Source: Gemmatimonadota bacterium (GTDB lineage: Bacteria > Gemmatimonadota > Gemmatimonadetes > Longimicrobiales > RSA9). Taken from it: DNA of 42,089 nt. Position numbers and translations under genes: made by a program. Positions 16,911-25,504 of this stretch are shown here, one piece after another (the stretch's first letter is position 1; each line of letters starts with the position of its first letter). The DNA is taken from positions 1 to 42,089 of the forward strand of contig JAHWKI010000003.1 of assembly GCA_019347975.1 (NCBI GenBank), written 5' to 3'. Under the pieces are notes generated by a model. That model had not been told where the DNA came from. It searched no databases and saw nothing but the letters and a program-made list of their open reading frames with translations.

Positions 16911-18476
16911 CTACGCCCTGTACTCGGCCCACTCTTCCCGCAGTAGGTCGCTGATCTCGCCCAGCGTGGCAAGGACCTTGACGGCCTCCACCATCGGTGG
17001 GAGCAGGTTCCCTCCCCCCCGGGCCGCCGTCCGGATCTCCTCCAGCGCGCGACGGACGGCGCCATCATCGCGGCGGCCGCGGAGCTCGGCCAGCCGCTCC
17101 CGCTGCCCTGCCTCCAGCGCGGAGTAGTCGGGCCGCTCCATCCGCCCGGCGCGCTCCTCCTCACGGTACTCGTTGACCCCGACGATGATCCGCTCCTTCG
17201 CCTCGACCGCCTTCTGGTGGTCGTACGCCGCGCGGTGGATCTCCTCCTGGAGGTACGGGATCGCCCGGGCGGCGCCGCCCCGCTGGTCGACTTCGGCGAG
17301 GTACTCCCTGGCCTTCGCCTCGACGGCGTCCGTGAGGGCCTCGACATAATAGCTGCCGCCGAGGGGATCGGCCGTCCGTGCCGCCCCGGACTCGTGGGCG
17401 AGGACCTGCTGGGTCCGGAGCGCGAGCTTGGCCGATTCGGCGGTGGGGAGCGCGAGCGCCTCGTCGTATGCGTTGGTGTGCAGCGACTGCGTCCCTCCCA
17501 GTACCGCCGAGAGGGCCTGGACCGTGACCCGGACCACGTTGTTCAGCGGCTGCTGCGCCATCAGCGTGACGCCGCCGGTCTGCGTATGGAAGCGCAGGCG
17601 GCACGCCGCGTCCGATGCGTCGTAGCGCTCCCGCATCAGACGCGCCCACAACCGTCGGGCCGCCCGGAACTTGGCCACCTCCTCGAACAGGTCGTTGTGG
17701 GCGGCGAAGAAGAAGGAGAGGCGGGGGGCGAAGTCGTCGACGACGAGCCCCGCGGAGATGGCGCGGTCCACGTACTCGATGGCGTTCGCGAACGTGAAGG
17801 CCACCTCCTGCGCGGCGGTGGATCCCGCTTCGCGGATGTGGTAGCCGCTGATGGAGATCGTATTCCAGCGAGGCACCTGCTCGGCGCAGAAGGCGAACGT
17901 GTCGGTGACCAGGCGCAGGCTCGGCTCCACCGGGTAGATGTAGGTGCCCCGGGCGATGTACTCCTTCAGGATGTCGTTCTGGATCGTGCCGGAGAGCTTC
18001 GCGCGGGGCACGCCCCGCTCATCGCCGAGCGCCACGTAGAGGGCCAGCAGGATCGCCGCGGTAGCGTTGATGGTCATGGAGACGGAGACCCGATCGAGGG
18101 GGATGCCGTCGAACAGCGTCCGCATGTCCTCGAGCGAGTCGATGGCCACTCCCACCCGCCCGACCTCGCCGTCGGCCATGGCGGCGTCGGAGTCGTACCC
18201 CATCTGGGTGGGCAGGTCGAACGCGACGCTCAGCCCCGTCTGGCCGTGGTCCAGGAGGTACCGGTAGCGCTCGTTGGTCTCCTGCGCCGTGCCGAAGCCC
18301 GCGTACTGCCGCATGGTCCACAGGCGGCCGCGGTACATGGTCGGATAGACGCCGCGGGTGAACGGGAAGGCGCCGGGCTCGCCGAGGGACCGGGGATCCG
18401 CAGCGTGCTCGGGTCCGTACACCGGCTCCACGGGGGTGCCGCTGGTCGTCATCACCTGATCGGACCCGTCAGTCAC
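16911..18476 (-). CDS. Methylmalonyl-CoA mutase large (alpha) subunit, catalytic domain only
   Basis: Cobalamin-dependent rearrangement of methylmalonyl-CoA to succinyl-CoA. The 521 residues hold only the TIM-barrel part. [20 protein letters not shown] carries Tyr58 in the position that marks methylmalonyl- rather than isobutyryl-CoA mutases, and [20 protein letters not shown] carries the matching Arg176. [14 protein letters not shown] is also typical. The cobalamin-binding domain is missing, so a separate small subunit is needed and is not in the window. The GTG at 18476 has AGGAGGGG upstream and overlaps the biotin-carrier gene by eight bases; an ATG at 18452 is the alternative. Confidence 0.93.
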   Translation of the reverse strand: MTDGSDQVMTTSGTPVEPVYGPEHAADPRSLGEPGAFPFTRGVYPTMYRGRLWTMRQYAGFGTAQETNERYRYLLDHGQTGLSVAFDLPTQMGYDSDAAMADGEVGRVGVAIDSLEDMRTLFDGIPLDRVSVSMTINATAAILLALYVALGDERGVPRAKLSGTIQNDILKEYIARGTYIYPVEPSLRLVTDTFAFCAEQVPRWNTISISGYHIREAGSTAAQEVAFTFANAIEYVDRAISAGLVVDDFAPRLSFFFAAHNDLFEEVAKFRAARRLWARLMRERYDASDAACRLRFHTQTGGVTLMAQQPLNNVVRVTVQALSAVLGGTQSLHTNAYDEALALPTAESAKLALRTQQVLAHESGAARTADPLGGSYYVEALTDAVEAKAREYLAEVDQRGGAARAIPYLQEEIHRAAYDHQKAVEAKERIIVGVNEYREEERAGRMERPDYSALEAGQRERLAELRGRRDDGAVRRALEEIRTAARGGGNLLPPMVEAVKVLATLGEISDLLREEWAEYRA

Positions 18477-18990
18477 CGGCGTCCCCCTCCTGGGCCTCGA
18501 ACTCGACGAGGACCGCCCCCTTCTCCACCGGCTGACCGGCCTCGACGAGGATGCGGGCGACCACCCCCGCCCGCTCGGCCTTCAGGTCGTTCTCCATCTT
18601 CATGGCCTCGATGATGACCACGCTCGCTCCCCTGGCCACCCGGTCCCCCACCGCCACCTGGACACCCACGATGAGCCCGGGCATGGGCGCCTTCACCGGC
18701 TTCGGCCCCGCCGCCGCCGCCCCGTGCCCCGTCATCGCCCGGATCGCCCGCGTCCGCTCGTCCACCACGTCGACCTCGAAGCGCTCGCCGTCCAGGTGCA
18801 GCTCCCAGCGGCCGCCGCCCTCATTGGACGCGACCAGGACATGGGATCGGCCTTCCACGACCAGGTGACGCGTCGGCGTGCCCGGGACCAGGGAAAGCTC
18901 GGCGGCCACCGGAACACCGTCGACCAGCGGACTCTCCCCCGCGAGCTCGACCTCCAGCGTCCGTCCGCTCACCGTCACGTAGTAGCGCAT
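18469..18990 (-). CDS. Biotin carboxyl carrier protein of an acyl-CoA carboxylase
   Basis: 173-residue carrier subunit. The last 75 residues form a biotinyl domain: [18 protein letters not shown], then [19 protein letters not shown] with the biotinylated lysine at residue 131. The first 90 residues resemble the linker/beta-barrel region of acyl-CoA carboxylase subunits that contact the carboxyltransferase. It is coupled to the mutase gene, which suggests it serves propionyl-CoA carboxylase together with pccB and accC located 5 kb upstream. The ATG at 18990 is 12 bases after rlmD. Confidence 0.92.
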   Translation of the reverse strand: MRYYVTVSGRTLEVELAGESPLVDGVPVAAELSLVPGTPTRHLVVEGRSHVLVASNEGGGRWELHLDGERFEVDVVDERTRAIRAMTGHGAAAAGPKPVKAPMPGLIVGVQVAVGDRVARGASVVIIEAMKMENDLKAERAGVVARILVEAGQPVEKGAVLVEFEAQEGDAGD

Positions 18991-19002
18991 GCCATCCGTT
19001 CG

Positions 19003-20265
19003 TCAGCCCACCCGCTCGAGCTCGGCCACGGTCTCGACGTGGGCGGTCTGGGGAAACAGGTCGAAGCACCGGAGCCCCGCCAGCCGATACCCCGGGCTCA
19101 GCCGTTCGAGATCCCGCGCCAGCGTGGCCGGGTCGCAGCTCACGTACAGCAGCCGCGACGGTGGCCGCTCCAGCAGCCGGTCCGGGACCACGGCGTGGAG
19201 CCCGGCTCGGGGCGGGTTCAGGACCGCGGCGTCCACCGGCAGCGCCTCGGCGATGCGCCCCTCGACCGTGCCTTCCAGGAATCGACCGGCGGGGGCGGCC
19301 CGGCGGGCCTCCTCCAGCGCCGCGGGATGCGCCTCGATCCCGACCACCTCGATCCCGTCCCTGGTGAGCCGCCGCGCGTACAGCCCGACCCCGCAGTAGC
19401 CGTCCAGCACCGTCCCGGCGCCGGCAGACCGAAGCCGCTCCAGCACGTGCTCCTCCAGCAGGGCGGCGGCTCCGCGGTTCACCTGCGTGAACACGTCTCC
19501 GCTCAGCTCCACGTCCTCATCCGCCCACCGGTCGCGGAGCCCCGCGCCGCCGATCAGCCGGTACTCCCCGGCGCCCGATGGCCGGTGCCAGATCGCCTCC
19601 AGGGAGGGGATCGCGGCGAGGAGCTCCTCGGGGCGTCCGGAGGCGTAGCCGCCGTCCACCGCCAGCGCCACCGATCCGGCTTCCGTCGCCCGCAGCATCA
19701 GCCTCAACTCGTTCCCCGAGGGCAGACGCCGCGCCTCCGGGCCCCACTCGCGTCGCAGCGCGCCCCACGCGTCCGCCACCGGCTCCTCGGGGAGGAGGCA
19801 GTCGGATCCGATATCGACCAGCGTGTCCGGCCGCTCCAGCGCGTGGAACCCCGCCGTCACGCCGCCGCGGTCCCGTCGCAGGGTGAACGTGACCCGGTTG
19901 CGGTACCGGAACTCGGACGGTGACGGCGTGATCGGAGGCTCATCGGCGTCGAGGCCGCCGATGCGTCGGAGGGCCTCGACGACCATGTGGGCCTTGGCGT
20001 GGAGCTGGGCCTCGTACGTGAGGTGCTCCAGCGTGCAGCCGCCGCAGCGGTCGTAATGGGGACATGGCGCCTGCCGCCGGTCCGGCGAGGCCTCGCGCAC
20101 GGCGATCAGCTCCGAGCGGGTCCAGCGCTTCCGCGCTTCCACGACCCGCACCACGACCCGGTCGCCGGGGGCGGTCCGATGCACGAACGTGACCCGTCCG
20201 TCCGGCAGACGCCCGACGCCCGCGCCGCCTGCCGCGATTCCGGTGACTTCGACCTCCACCCCCAT
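19003..20265 (-). CDS. rlmD: 23S rRNA m5U methyltransferase, RlmD/RumA type
   Basis: SAM-dependent uracil-C5 RNA methyltransferase of 420 residues. It has an N-terminal TRAM-like domain (VEVTGIAAGGAGVGRLPDGR), iron-sulfur cysteines in CPHYDRCGGC near 68-77 plus a later cysteine near 156, the FTQVNRGAAALLEE and LDGYCGVGLYARRL SAM motifs, and the catalytic YVSCDPATLARDL. The exact target uridine cannot be decided from sequence. The ATG at 20265 follows a hairpin that ends the previous unit, so it probably has its own promoter, which I could not place; no ribosome site is evident. Confidence 0.88.
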   Translation of the reverse strand: MGVEVEVTGIAAGGAGVGRLPDGRVTFVHRTAPGDRVVVRVVEARKRWTRSELIAVREASPDRRQAPCPHYDRCGGCTLEHLTYEAQLHAKAHMVVEALRRIGGLDADEPPITPSPSEFRYRNRVTFTLRRDRGGVTAGFHALERPDTLVDIGSDCLLPEEPVADAWGALRREWGPEARRLPSGNELRLMLRATEAGSVALAVDGGYASGRPEELLAAIPSLEAIWHRPSGAGEYRLIGGAGLRDRWADEDVELSGDVFTQVNRGAAALLEEHVLERLRSAGAGTVLDGYCGVGLYARRLTRDGIEVVGIEAHPAALEEARRAAPAGRFLEGTVEGRIAEALPVDAAVLNPPRAGLHAVVPDRLLERPPSRLLYVSCDPATLARDLERLSPGYRLAGLRCFDLFPQTAHVETVAELERVG

Positions 20266-20281
20266 GAAGGGGCAGAAGATA

Positions 20282-20317
20282 GCCCGTCCGTACCGAGGCT
20301 GAAAGGTACGGACGGGC
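20282..20317 (-). terminator. Strong hairpin between the DUF gene and rlmD
   Basis: A perfect 13-base inverted repeat, gcccgtccgtacc at 20282-20294 and its complement at 20305-20317, with a 10-base loop. It lies 21 bases after the stop of the 20339-20893 gene and ahead of rlmD. On the minus strand the stem is followed only by TATCTTCTG, so the T-tract is weak; an intrinsic terminator is the best reading. Confidence 0.7.
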
Positions 20318-20338
20318 CGCCGCCGGCGGCGGGGGCCT

Positions 20339-20893
20339 CTACGACCTCGGGACCGCTTCCTCCTCCTCGGTGGCGGCCAGCTCGGGCGCCGGCCCGAGCT
20401 CGCGCACCACCTGGATCGCCTCCTGGTTCACGACGATGTCCCCGAGCCCCTTCCCCCGCGGGCGCAGCTCCGCCTTCCGGAGCGGGACGAAGGGCGGGGC
20501 GGACTGGAGATAGTCGCTGAGGCGCTGGTTCTGCACGAGGAGGAGCCCGGCCGAGAGGAAGTAGCCTCCCTCGAGCTCCACCTCGACCCTGCGCGCGGCC
20601 GCTGCGGCCTGGGCGCTGGTCAGCGGCAGCTCGCCGTCCTGCGAGGTGGCCCACAGGATCTTGTCTACCTTGAGCGCCATGTGAGGGACCTTCTCTGCCG
20701 TCCCCATCCAGTCGACGGCCGTGAGGTTCACGTAGCGCGTTCGGCTCGCCAGGTATGTCGATAGGAACTGCCCCTGCGGGACCCTGGCGTTCGCGTCCAG
20801 GACACGGTGGTCCCGCAGGAACAGCCGGAGCCGCCGCGGCGGATTGGTCTCGTTCGGATTCACGTTTCTGCCCCCGTTAGCATGGCCTGTCAC
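20339..20893 (-). CDS. Uncharacterised conserved-looking protein, possible DUF6812-like
   Basis: About 184 soluble residues with no signal peptide. The N-terminal half (RRLRLFLRDHRVLDANARVP, then FLSTYLASRTRYVNLTAVDW and HMALKVDKILWATSQDG) resembles small beta-rich domains of unknown function found in this type of bacterium; I recall DUF6812 but cannot verify it. The C-terminus is Glu-rich. The GTG at 20893 has AGGAAG six bases ahead; GTG 20899 and a GTG a few codons later are alternatives. It follows the Hpt gene with a near overlap, and a hairpin follows it, so it belongs to the PilB-REC/Hpt transcript. Confidence 0.7.
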   Translation of the reverse strand: MTGHANGGRNVNPNETNPPRRLRLFLRDHRVLDANARVPQGQFLSTYLASRTRYVNLTAVDWMGTAEKVPHMALKVDKILWATSQDGELPLTSAQAAAAARRVEVELEGGYFLSAGLLLVQNQRLSDYLQSAPPFVPLRKAELRPRGKGLGDIVVNQEAIQVVRELGPAPELAATEEEEAVPRS

Positions 20894-20895
20894 TG

Positions 20896-21255
20896 TCACC
20901 TTCCTGAACGCCGCCTCCGCTCCGCCTCCAGCCGCTGCCTCACCTCGTCGTAACGGGCGGCCATCTCGTCGAGAAGAGGTGGGATGCCCGCCGTATCCTG
21001 CGCCGCCGCCCGCCCTTCCACCCGCTCCGCAATCTGCTGCAGCGCGCGCGCGCCCAGGTTCGCCGCCGTCGACTTCAGCGAGTGCGCGGCCCGGTAGAGC
21101 GCCTGGTCGTCTCCCCTCGCGGCCGCAGCGGTGGCGGCGCGAATGCGCTCCGGCGCGTGCTGGAGGAACAGGTCGATCATCTCCAGCAGGAAGTCCTGCC
21201 CGCCGATGCGGAGCAGCCGCTCCAGCGCGGCGCCTTCGAGGACATCGTCGCCCAC
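20896..21255 (-). CDS. Hpt-domain histidine phosphotransfer protein
   Basis: 119-residue all-helical phosphotransfer protein. The active-site helix AAHSLKSTAANLGARAL has the phosphorylatable histidine at residue 58 with the usual lysine three residues on. It is essentially a lone Hpt domain with an arginine-rich end. The GTG start follows directly on the stop of the PilB-receiver fusion gene, so the two are translated together. The receiver domain of that neighbour is the natural phosphate partner, but this is inferred. Confidence 0.9.
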   Translation of the reverse strand: MGDDVLEGAALERLLRIGGQDFLLEMIDLFLQHAPERIRAATAAAARGDDQALYRAAHSLKSTAANLGARALQQIAERVEGRAAAQDTAGIPPLLDEMAARYDEVRQRLEAERRRRSGR

Positions 21256-23685
21256 CTACGTCATCCTCGCCCGGCGCAGCGTGGCCCGCACTCGCGCGAT
21301 GAAGCGTGGCGGGTCGAGAGGCTTGCGGAGGTAGTCATCCGCCCCCGCCTCCATCAGCCGATACTCGTCGTCCGGATCCGGCGAGCCCGTCAGCACGATC
21401 ACCGGAAGAGCGATGGTCGAGCCCGAAGAGCGGAGACGGTGCAGCACCTCCCGCCCGTCCAGCGTCGGCATCTCGAGGTCCAGCACGACCAGCGCGTGCG
21501 TGTCGCCCATCCCGATCATGAGGAGCGCTTCGTCCCCGTCCCGGGCCTCCTCCACCCGGAAGCCGTGCTTCTGGAGGATCGTGCGCACCAGCAGACGGTC
21601 CTCGGGGTCATCATCCACCACCAGGATCGGCGCCTCCTCGCTGCCCCCGCCCAGCGAGAGCCCCGAGGGCGGGCGGGCGGTCCGCGGCAGGGCCTCCTCC
21701 ACCTGCTCGCGAGCGAGCGGCGGGGCCACGGCTGGCGAACCGCCCGTCCCCAGGTCCGCTTCCAGCTGGTCGAGATCGATGATCGGGATGTCGTCATCGT
21801 CCGCGAGGTCCGGCGCGCGCACGCCGGCCCGCAGAGGAGAGGCGTCCGCCGTCACCGGAAGCGGCTCATCCTCCGGCTCGATAGTCTCCGCGGGCGGCGT
21901 GAGGTCTGGCTCGGCACGAGCGGCGGCTGCGGGCTCCGCCCCGTACGCCTCGTCCCTCTGCCGCTCCGGCGCCTCGGAGCTCGCCGCCGTTTCCTCGGCC
22001 TCGAGCCCGAGCACCCTCTCGAGCTCGTCCAGCGTCGTCTCACCGCTCCGGACCCGCTCCAGCCCCACGTGCAGAAGGGGCCGCATGCCGGAAGAGACGG
22101 ACGCCGCGTACAGCTCGGAGTACGTGCCGCCCCCGTTGATCAGATCGCTGATCGTGGTGTTCACCACGAAGACTTCCTGCACCGGGATCCGCCCGCGGTA
22201 CCCGGTCTCGGCGCAGCGGCGGCACCCCACGCTGCGGATCGGCGGGCGCAGGTTGTAGAGCTTGGCCAGGCGGATCTCGTCCTCGGTCATCTCGCCGCGG
22301 ATCGGCTCGCCGCACTCGTCGCAGACCTTCCGGACCAGGCGCTGGGCCAGCGCGCCCCGCAGGGTGGCCGCGATGCTGGCGCGGTCCAGGCCGATGTCGA
22401 GCAGCCGTGCGACGACGCTGACGGCGTCGTTCGTGTGGAGTGTCGCCAGCACGAGGTGCCCGGTCATGGCGGCCTGCACTGCCACCTGGGCCGTGTCCTG
22501 GTCCCGGATCTCGCCCACCAGGATCACGTCCGGATCCTGGCGCAGGATGGCCCGGAGCGCGCCGGCGAACGTCACGCCACGCTTCGGCTGGACCTGGATC
22601 TGCGTGATCCCCGGCAGCTCGTACTCCACCGGGTCCTCCACCGTCATGATGTTGACCTCGCCGGTGGCCAGCTCGCGGATCGCGGCATACAGCGTGGTCG
22701 TCTTCCCGGAGCCCGTGGGGCCGGTGACGCAGACGATCCCGTCGCGGTTCGACAGGAGCTGACGCAGCCGGCCCAGCTCCCAGGCGGGAAGGCCGATCTC
22801 GCTCAGCTTCGCCGCCTGCCCGCCCTTCAGGATCCGGAGCACCACCTTCTCGGCTTCCCGGGTCGGGACCGTCGAGATGCGGATGTCGTACGGCCGACCC
22901 TCCACCATGACCCGGGTACGGCCGTCGTGGGGACGCCATTTGTCCGCGATGTCGAGGTTGCCCATGATCTTGATCCGGGAGACGACCCGGATCAGCGCCG
23001 GCAGCGGCAGCTGCATGTAGTTGCGGAGCACGCCGTCGATCCGGAACCGGACCGTCCCACCGCTGGCCCCCGGCTCGATGTGGACGTCGCTCGCACCGTT
23101 CATGGCGGCGTCGCGCAGGATCAGGTTGGTCAGCTTGATGACCGGCGCGCTTTCCGCTTCGGCCTCCGTCACCGCATCCTGGTCATCCCCCTTCATCACC
23201 GAGACCGAGCTGGCGATGGCTTCATCCACCCGGCTGAGCAGCGACTCGATCACGCCGTCCGGGCTGTAGCTCGCGTTGATGAAGTCGAGGATGAACGGGG
23301 GCGGAGCGACCTCGAAGACGGCCTTGCGACCGGAGATGAAGCCCAGCGCCTGCTCGGCCGCGAAATTGGTGGGGTCGCTGGTCGCGACGGTGAGCTGGCG
23401 ATCGTCTTCCTTCATGGGGAAGATCAGGTACTGCCGCGCGATCTTCTCCGGAACCAGCTTGATGGCGTTCGGCTCGGCCGTGTCGAGCGTGGCGACCTTC
23501 AGCCGGAAGTAATCGGCCACGTGCTGCGCCAGCCGGTCCTGGGTGATGCCGGTCATGTCGCACACCGTCATCCAGGCTTCGGCCGCCGGCATCCCCGGGT
23601 CGAGGTCCAGCTCTTCCGTGTCCGGAAGGCCGCCCCGCCGGAGGACCTGCACGAGCCAATGCTTCTTTTGAAGACCCTTTACCAC
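21256..23685 (-). CDS. PilB/GspE-family secretion or pilus ATPase fused to a response-regulator receiver domain
   Basis: 809 residues. An MshEN/GspE-N-like domain covers about 35-145. The ATPase core (about 180-560) has Walker A GPTGSGKTT at 322-330, an Asp box near VEDPVEYE, Walker B VILVGEIRD at 388-395, the His box LATLHTNDA, and zinc cysteines at 455, 458, 488 and 491. A Pro/Ala/Glu-rich linker (about 565-680) leads to a CheY-like receiver (686-805) with acidic residues at 691-693, the phospho-aspartate at 736 (VVLDLEMP), the threonine at 766 and lysine at 788. The GTG start has a weak ribosome site; a later in-frame GTG is possible. No other pilus or type II secretion genes are in the window. 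Confidence 0.93.
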   Translation of the reverse strand: MVKGLQKKHWLVQVLRRGGLPDTEELDLDPGMPAAEAWMTVCDMTGITQDRLAQHVADYFRLKVATLDTAEPNAIKLVPEKIARQYLIFPMKEDDRQLTVATSDPTNFAAEQALGFISGRKAVFEVAPPPFILDFINASYSPDGVIESLLSRVDEAIASSVSVMKGDDQDAVTEAEAESAPVIKLTNLILRDAAMNGASDVHIEPGASGGTVRFRIDGVLRNYMQLPLPALIRVVSRIKIMGNLDIADKWRPHDGRTRVMVEGRPYDIRISTVPTREAEKVVLRILKGGQAAKLSEIGLPAWELGRLRQLLSNRDGIVCVTGPTGSGKTTTLYAAIRELATGEVNIMTVEDPVEYELPGITQIQVQPKRGVTFAGALRAILRQDPDVILVGEIRDQDTAQVAVQAAMTGHLVLATLHTNDAVSVVARLLDIGLDRASIAATLRGALAQRLVRKVCDECGEPIRGEMTEDEIRLAKLYNLRPPIRSVGCRRCAETGYRGRIPVQEVFVVNTTISDLINGGGTYSELYAASVSSGMRPLLHVGLERVRSGETTLDELERVLGLEAEETAASSEAPERQRDEAYGAEPAAAARAEPDLTPPAETIEPEDEPLPVTADASPLRAGVRAPDLADDDDIPIIDLDQLEADLGTGGSPAVAPPLAREQVEEALPRTARPPSGLSLGGGSEEAPILVVDDDPEDRLLVRTILQKHGFRVEEARDGDEALLMIGMGDTHALVVLDLEMPTLDGREVLHRLRSSGSTIALPVIVLTGSPDPDDEYRLMEAGADDYLRKPLDPPRFIARVRATLRRARMT

Positions 23686-23788
23686 AGGCGTTCTTCAGCG
23701 GCAGAAGAGATGACCAACCTCGGTCCAGGGGATGTGGCAAGCACCGGAGCGCGCCGATTGGCTAACCCGCGGGAGAGCGCGGCTCTCC

Positions 23789-23817
23789 ATCTTAGAAACG
23801 CTTTCCCGAAAAGGCAA
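23789..23817 (-). promoter_or_regulatory. Sigma-70-type promoter for the PilB-REC gene
   Basis: On the minus strand, TTGCCT (23817-23812) and TAAGAT (23794-23789) are separated by exactly 17 bases, close to the TTGACA/TATAAT consensus. Transcription would start near 23781, giving a leader of about 95 bases. The spacer contains a small inverted repeat GAAA-GCG-TTTC. Confidence 0.7.
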
Positions 23818-23845
23818 GCAGTGAAAAGGCACCGAAACTCGTGAT

Positions 23846-23861
23846 CCGCAACCGGTTGCGG
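23846..23861. promoter_or_regulatory. 16-base perfect palindrome upstream of the promoter
   Basis: CCGCAACCGGTTGCGG is a perfect palindrome 29 bases upstream of the -35 box and 20 bases after the accC stop. It could be an operator or activator site for the PilB-REC gene, or part of the accC terminator; no T-tract follows, which favours a protein-binding site. Confidence 0.4.
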
Positions 23862-23881
23862 CCTCGAGGATCGGGACTTCC

Positions 23882-25369
23882 TCAGCGCCACCCGGTCGCG
23901 CGCCACCTGGAGCGGGGTGCGGAGGAATCCCCCACGCGGCGAACGGAGCGGCGGTCGCGGTCCTCCTGGGCGAGGAGCGCGGCGGCGACAGCCGCGGCGC
24001 GGATCGCCTCATCGGACGGAGCCGCCGCGCCGAGCTCGGGGTGGCGCTCGAGATACCGGATGTCCAGGCGTCCCGCGCGGAAATCGTCCTCCGCGAGGAC
24101 GCGGCCGTGGAACGCTGCGCTGGTCTCGACGCCGACGACCCGGAGCTCCGCGAGGGCGCGGCTCATCCTGGAGATGGCGAGGGCGCGGGAGGGCGCGTGA
24201 ACGATGAGCTTGGCGAGCATGGGGTCGTAGTGGAGGGAGATGTCGTCGCCCTCCTGTATCCCGCCATCCCAGCGGACGCCGGGACCGGCCGGCACGTGGA
24301 GGAGCTGGATGCGTCCGGTGGACGGCAGGAAGCCGTTTGCGGGATCCTCGCTCGTGATCCGGCACTCGATGGCATGGCCGGTCCAGCGGACGTCCTCCTG
24401 CCGCAGGTCCAGCGGCTCCCCCGCGGCTATGCGGAGCTGCCACTGGACCAGGTCGATCCCGGTGACCAGCTCCGTCACCGGGTGCTCGACCTGGATCCGC
24501 GTGTTCATCTCCAGGAAGAAGAAGTCGCCGTCCTGGAAGAGAAACTCGACGGTCCCGGCGTTCCTGTAGCCGACCGCCTCCGCGGCGGCGACGGCGGCAT
24601 CACCCATGGCCGCCCGCACGGCCGGAGTGATCACGGGCGAGGGCGCTTCCTCGATCATCTTCTGGTGCCGCCGCTGGATGGAGCACTCCCGCTCACCCAG
24701 ATGGATGGTGTGGCCGTGGGCGTCCGCCAGCACCTGGATCTCGATGTGACGGGGTCCGTCCAGGAAGCGCTCCAGGTAGACGCTGCCGTCACCGAACGCC
24801 GCCTTCGCCTCCCTGGAGGCCGACTCGAACGACGCGGCCACCTCGCCGGGCTCCCGTACCACCCGCATGCCCTTCCCGCCGCCGCCCGCCGCCGCCTTCA
24901 GCATCACGGGGAAGCCGATCTCCTCCGCCGTCCGCTCCGCGTCGGCCACGTCCGTGAGCGCCTCGGCGGTGCCCGGGACCACCGGCACCCCCGCCGCCAT
25001 CATGGCCTGCCGCGCCCTGGTCTTGTCCCCCATGGCGTCGATGGCCGCGGACGAGGGGCCCACGAACACCAGCCCGGCCTCCTCCACCGCCGCCGCGAAG
25101 GACGCGCGCTCGGCGAGAAAGCCGTAGCCCGGATGGACGGCGTCGCAGCCGCGCTCCAGGGCCGCCTCGATCAGGCGGTCCGCCCGCAGATAGCTTTCGG
25201 CGGCAGGGGCGGGACCCAGGAGGACCGACTCCCCCGCGGCCAGGACGTGGGCCGCGCGGCGGTCCGCTTCGGAGCAGACCGCCACGGCCCCGATGCCGAG
25301 CTCGTGGCAGGCGCGGATCACCCGCAGCGCGATCTCGCCGCGGTTGGCGACCAGGACCTTCTTCAGCAT
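23882..25369 (-). CDS. accC: Biotin carboxylase subunit of acyl-CoA carboxylase
   Basis: ATP-grasp enzyme that carboxylates the biotin of the carrier protein. The 495 residues start MLKKVLVANRGEIALRVIRA and include VHPGYGFLAERASFA, the glycine-rich lid MLKAAAGGGGKGMRVV, GERECSIQRRHQKMIEEAPS and MNTRIQVEHPVTELVTGIDL. About 40 residues at the C-terminus are Arg/Ala-rich and not conserved. No biotinyl domain is fused; the carrier is the separate gene at 18469-18990. It follows pccB after a 135-base gap with two hairpins. Confidence 0.94.
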   Translation of the reverse strand: MLKKVLVANRGEIALRVIRACHELGIGAVAVCSEADRRAAHVLAAGESVLLGPAPAAESYLRADRLIEAALERGCDAVHPGYGFLAERASFAAAVEEAGLVFVGPSSAAIDAMGDKTRARQAMMAAGVPVVPGTAEALTDVADAERTAEEIGFPVMLKAAAGGGGKGMRVVREPGEVAASFESASREAKAAFGDGSVYLERFLDGPRHIEIQVLADAHGHTIHLGERECSIQRRHQKMIEEAPSPVITPAVRAAMGDAAVAAAEAVGYRNAGTVEFLFQDGDFFFLEMNTRIQVEHPVTELVTGIDLVQWQLRIAAGEPLDLRQEDVRWTGHAIECRITSEDPANGFLPSTGRIQLLHVPAGPGVRWDGGIQEGDDISLHYDPMLAKLIVHAPSRALAISRMSRALAELRVVGVETSAAFHGRVLAEDDFRAGRLDIRYLERHPELGAAAPSDEAIRAAAVAAALLAQEDRDRRSVRRVGDSSAPRSRWRATGWR

Positions 25370-25400
25370 CCCCGCCTCCGTCCGACACCGGCCCCGTGGC

Positions 25401-25419
25401 GACGGCCCGGCGGGCCGTC
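25401..25419. repeat. Twin hairpin, copy 1 (accC-proximal)
   Basis: GACGGCCCGGCGGGCCGTC forms an eight-base-pair stem with a three-base loop. The identical 19 bases recur at 25485-25503, 84 bases away. TCCGACAC at 25381-25388 is the inverse of GTGTCGGA at 25477-25484, next to the second copy. It may be an attenuator in the pccB-accC leader or a REP-like pair. Confidence 0.75.
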
Positions 25420-25484
25420 GTGGTCGACGCTTCCCCTACGCCCGTACGCGGGGTATGTCCCACCCGGGCGAGGAGAGTGTCGGA

Positions 25485-25503
25485 GACGGCCCGGCGGGCC
25501 GTC
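25485..25503. repeat. Twin hairpin, copy 2 (directly after the pccB stop)
   Basis: The same 19 bases as at 25401-25419, beginning one base after the pccB TAA. On the minus strand no T-run follows, so it is not a classical terminator for pccB; it could stall ribosomes or protect the 3' end of the pccB message. Confidence 0.75.
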
Positions 25504-25504
25504 T

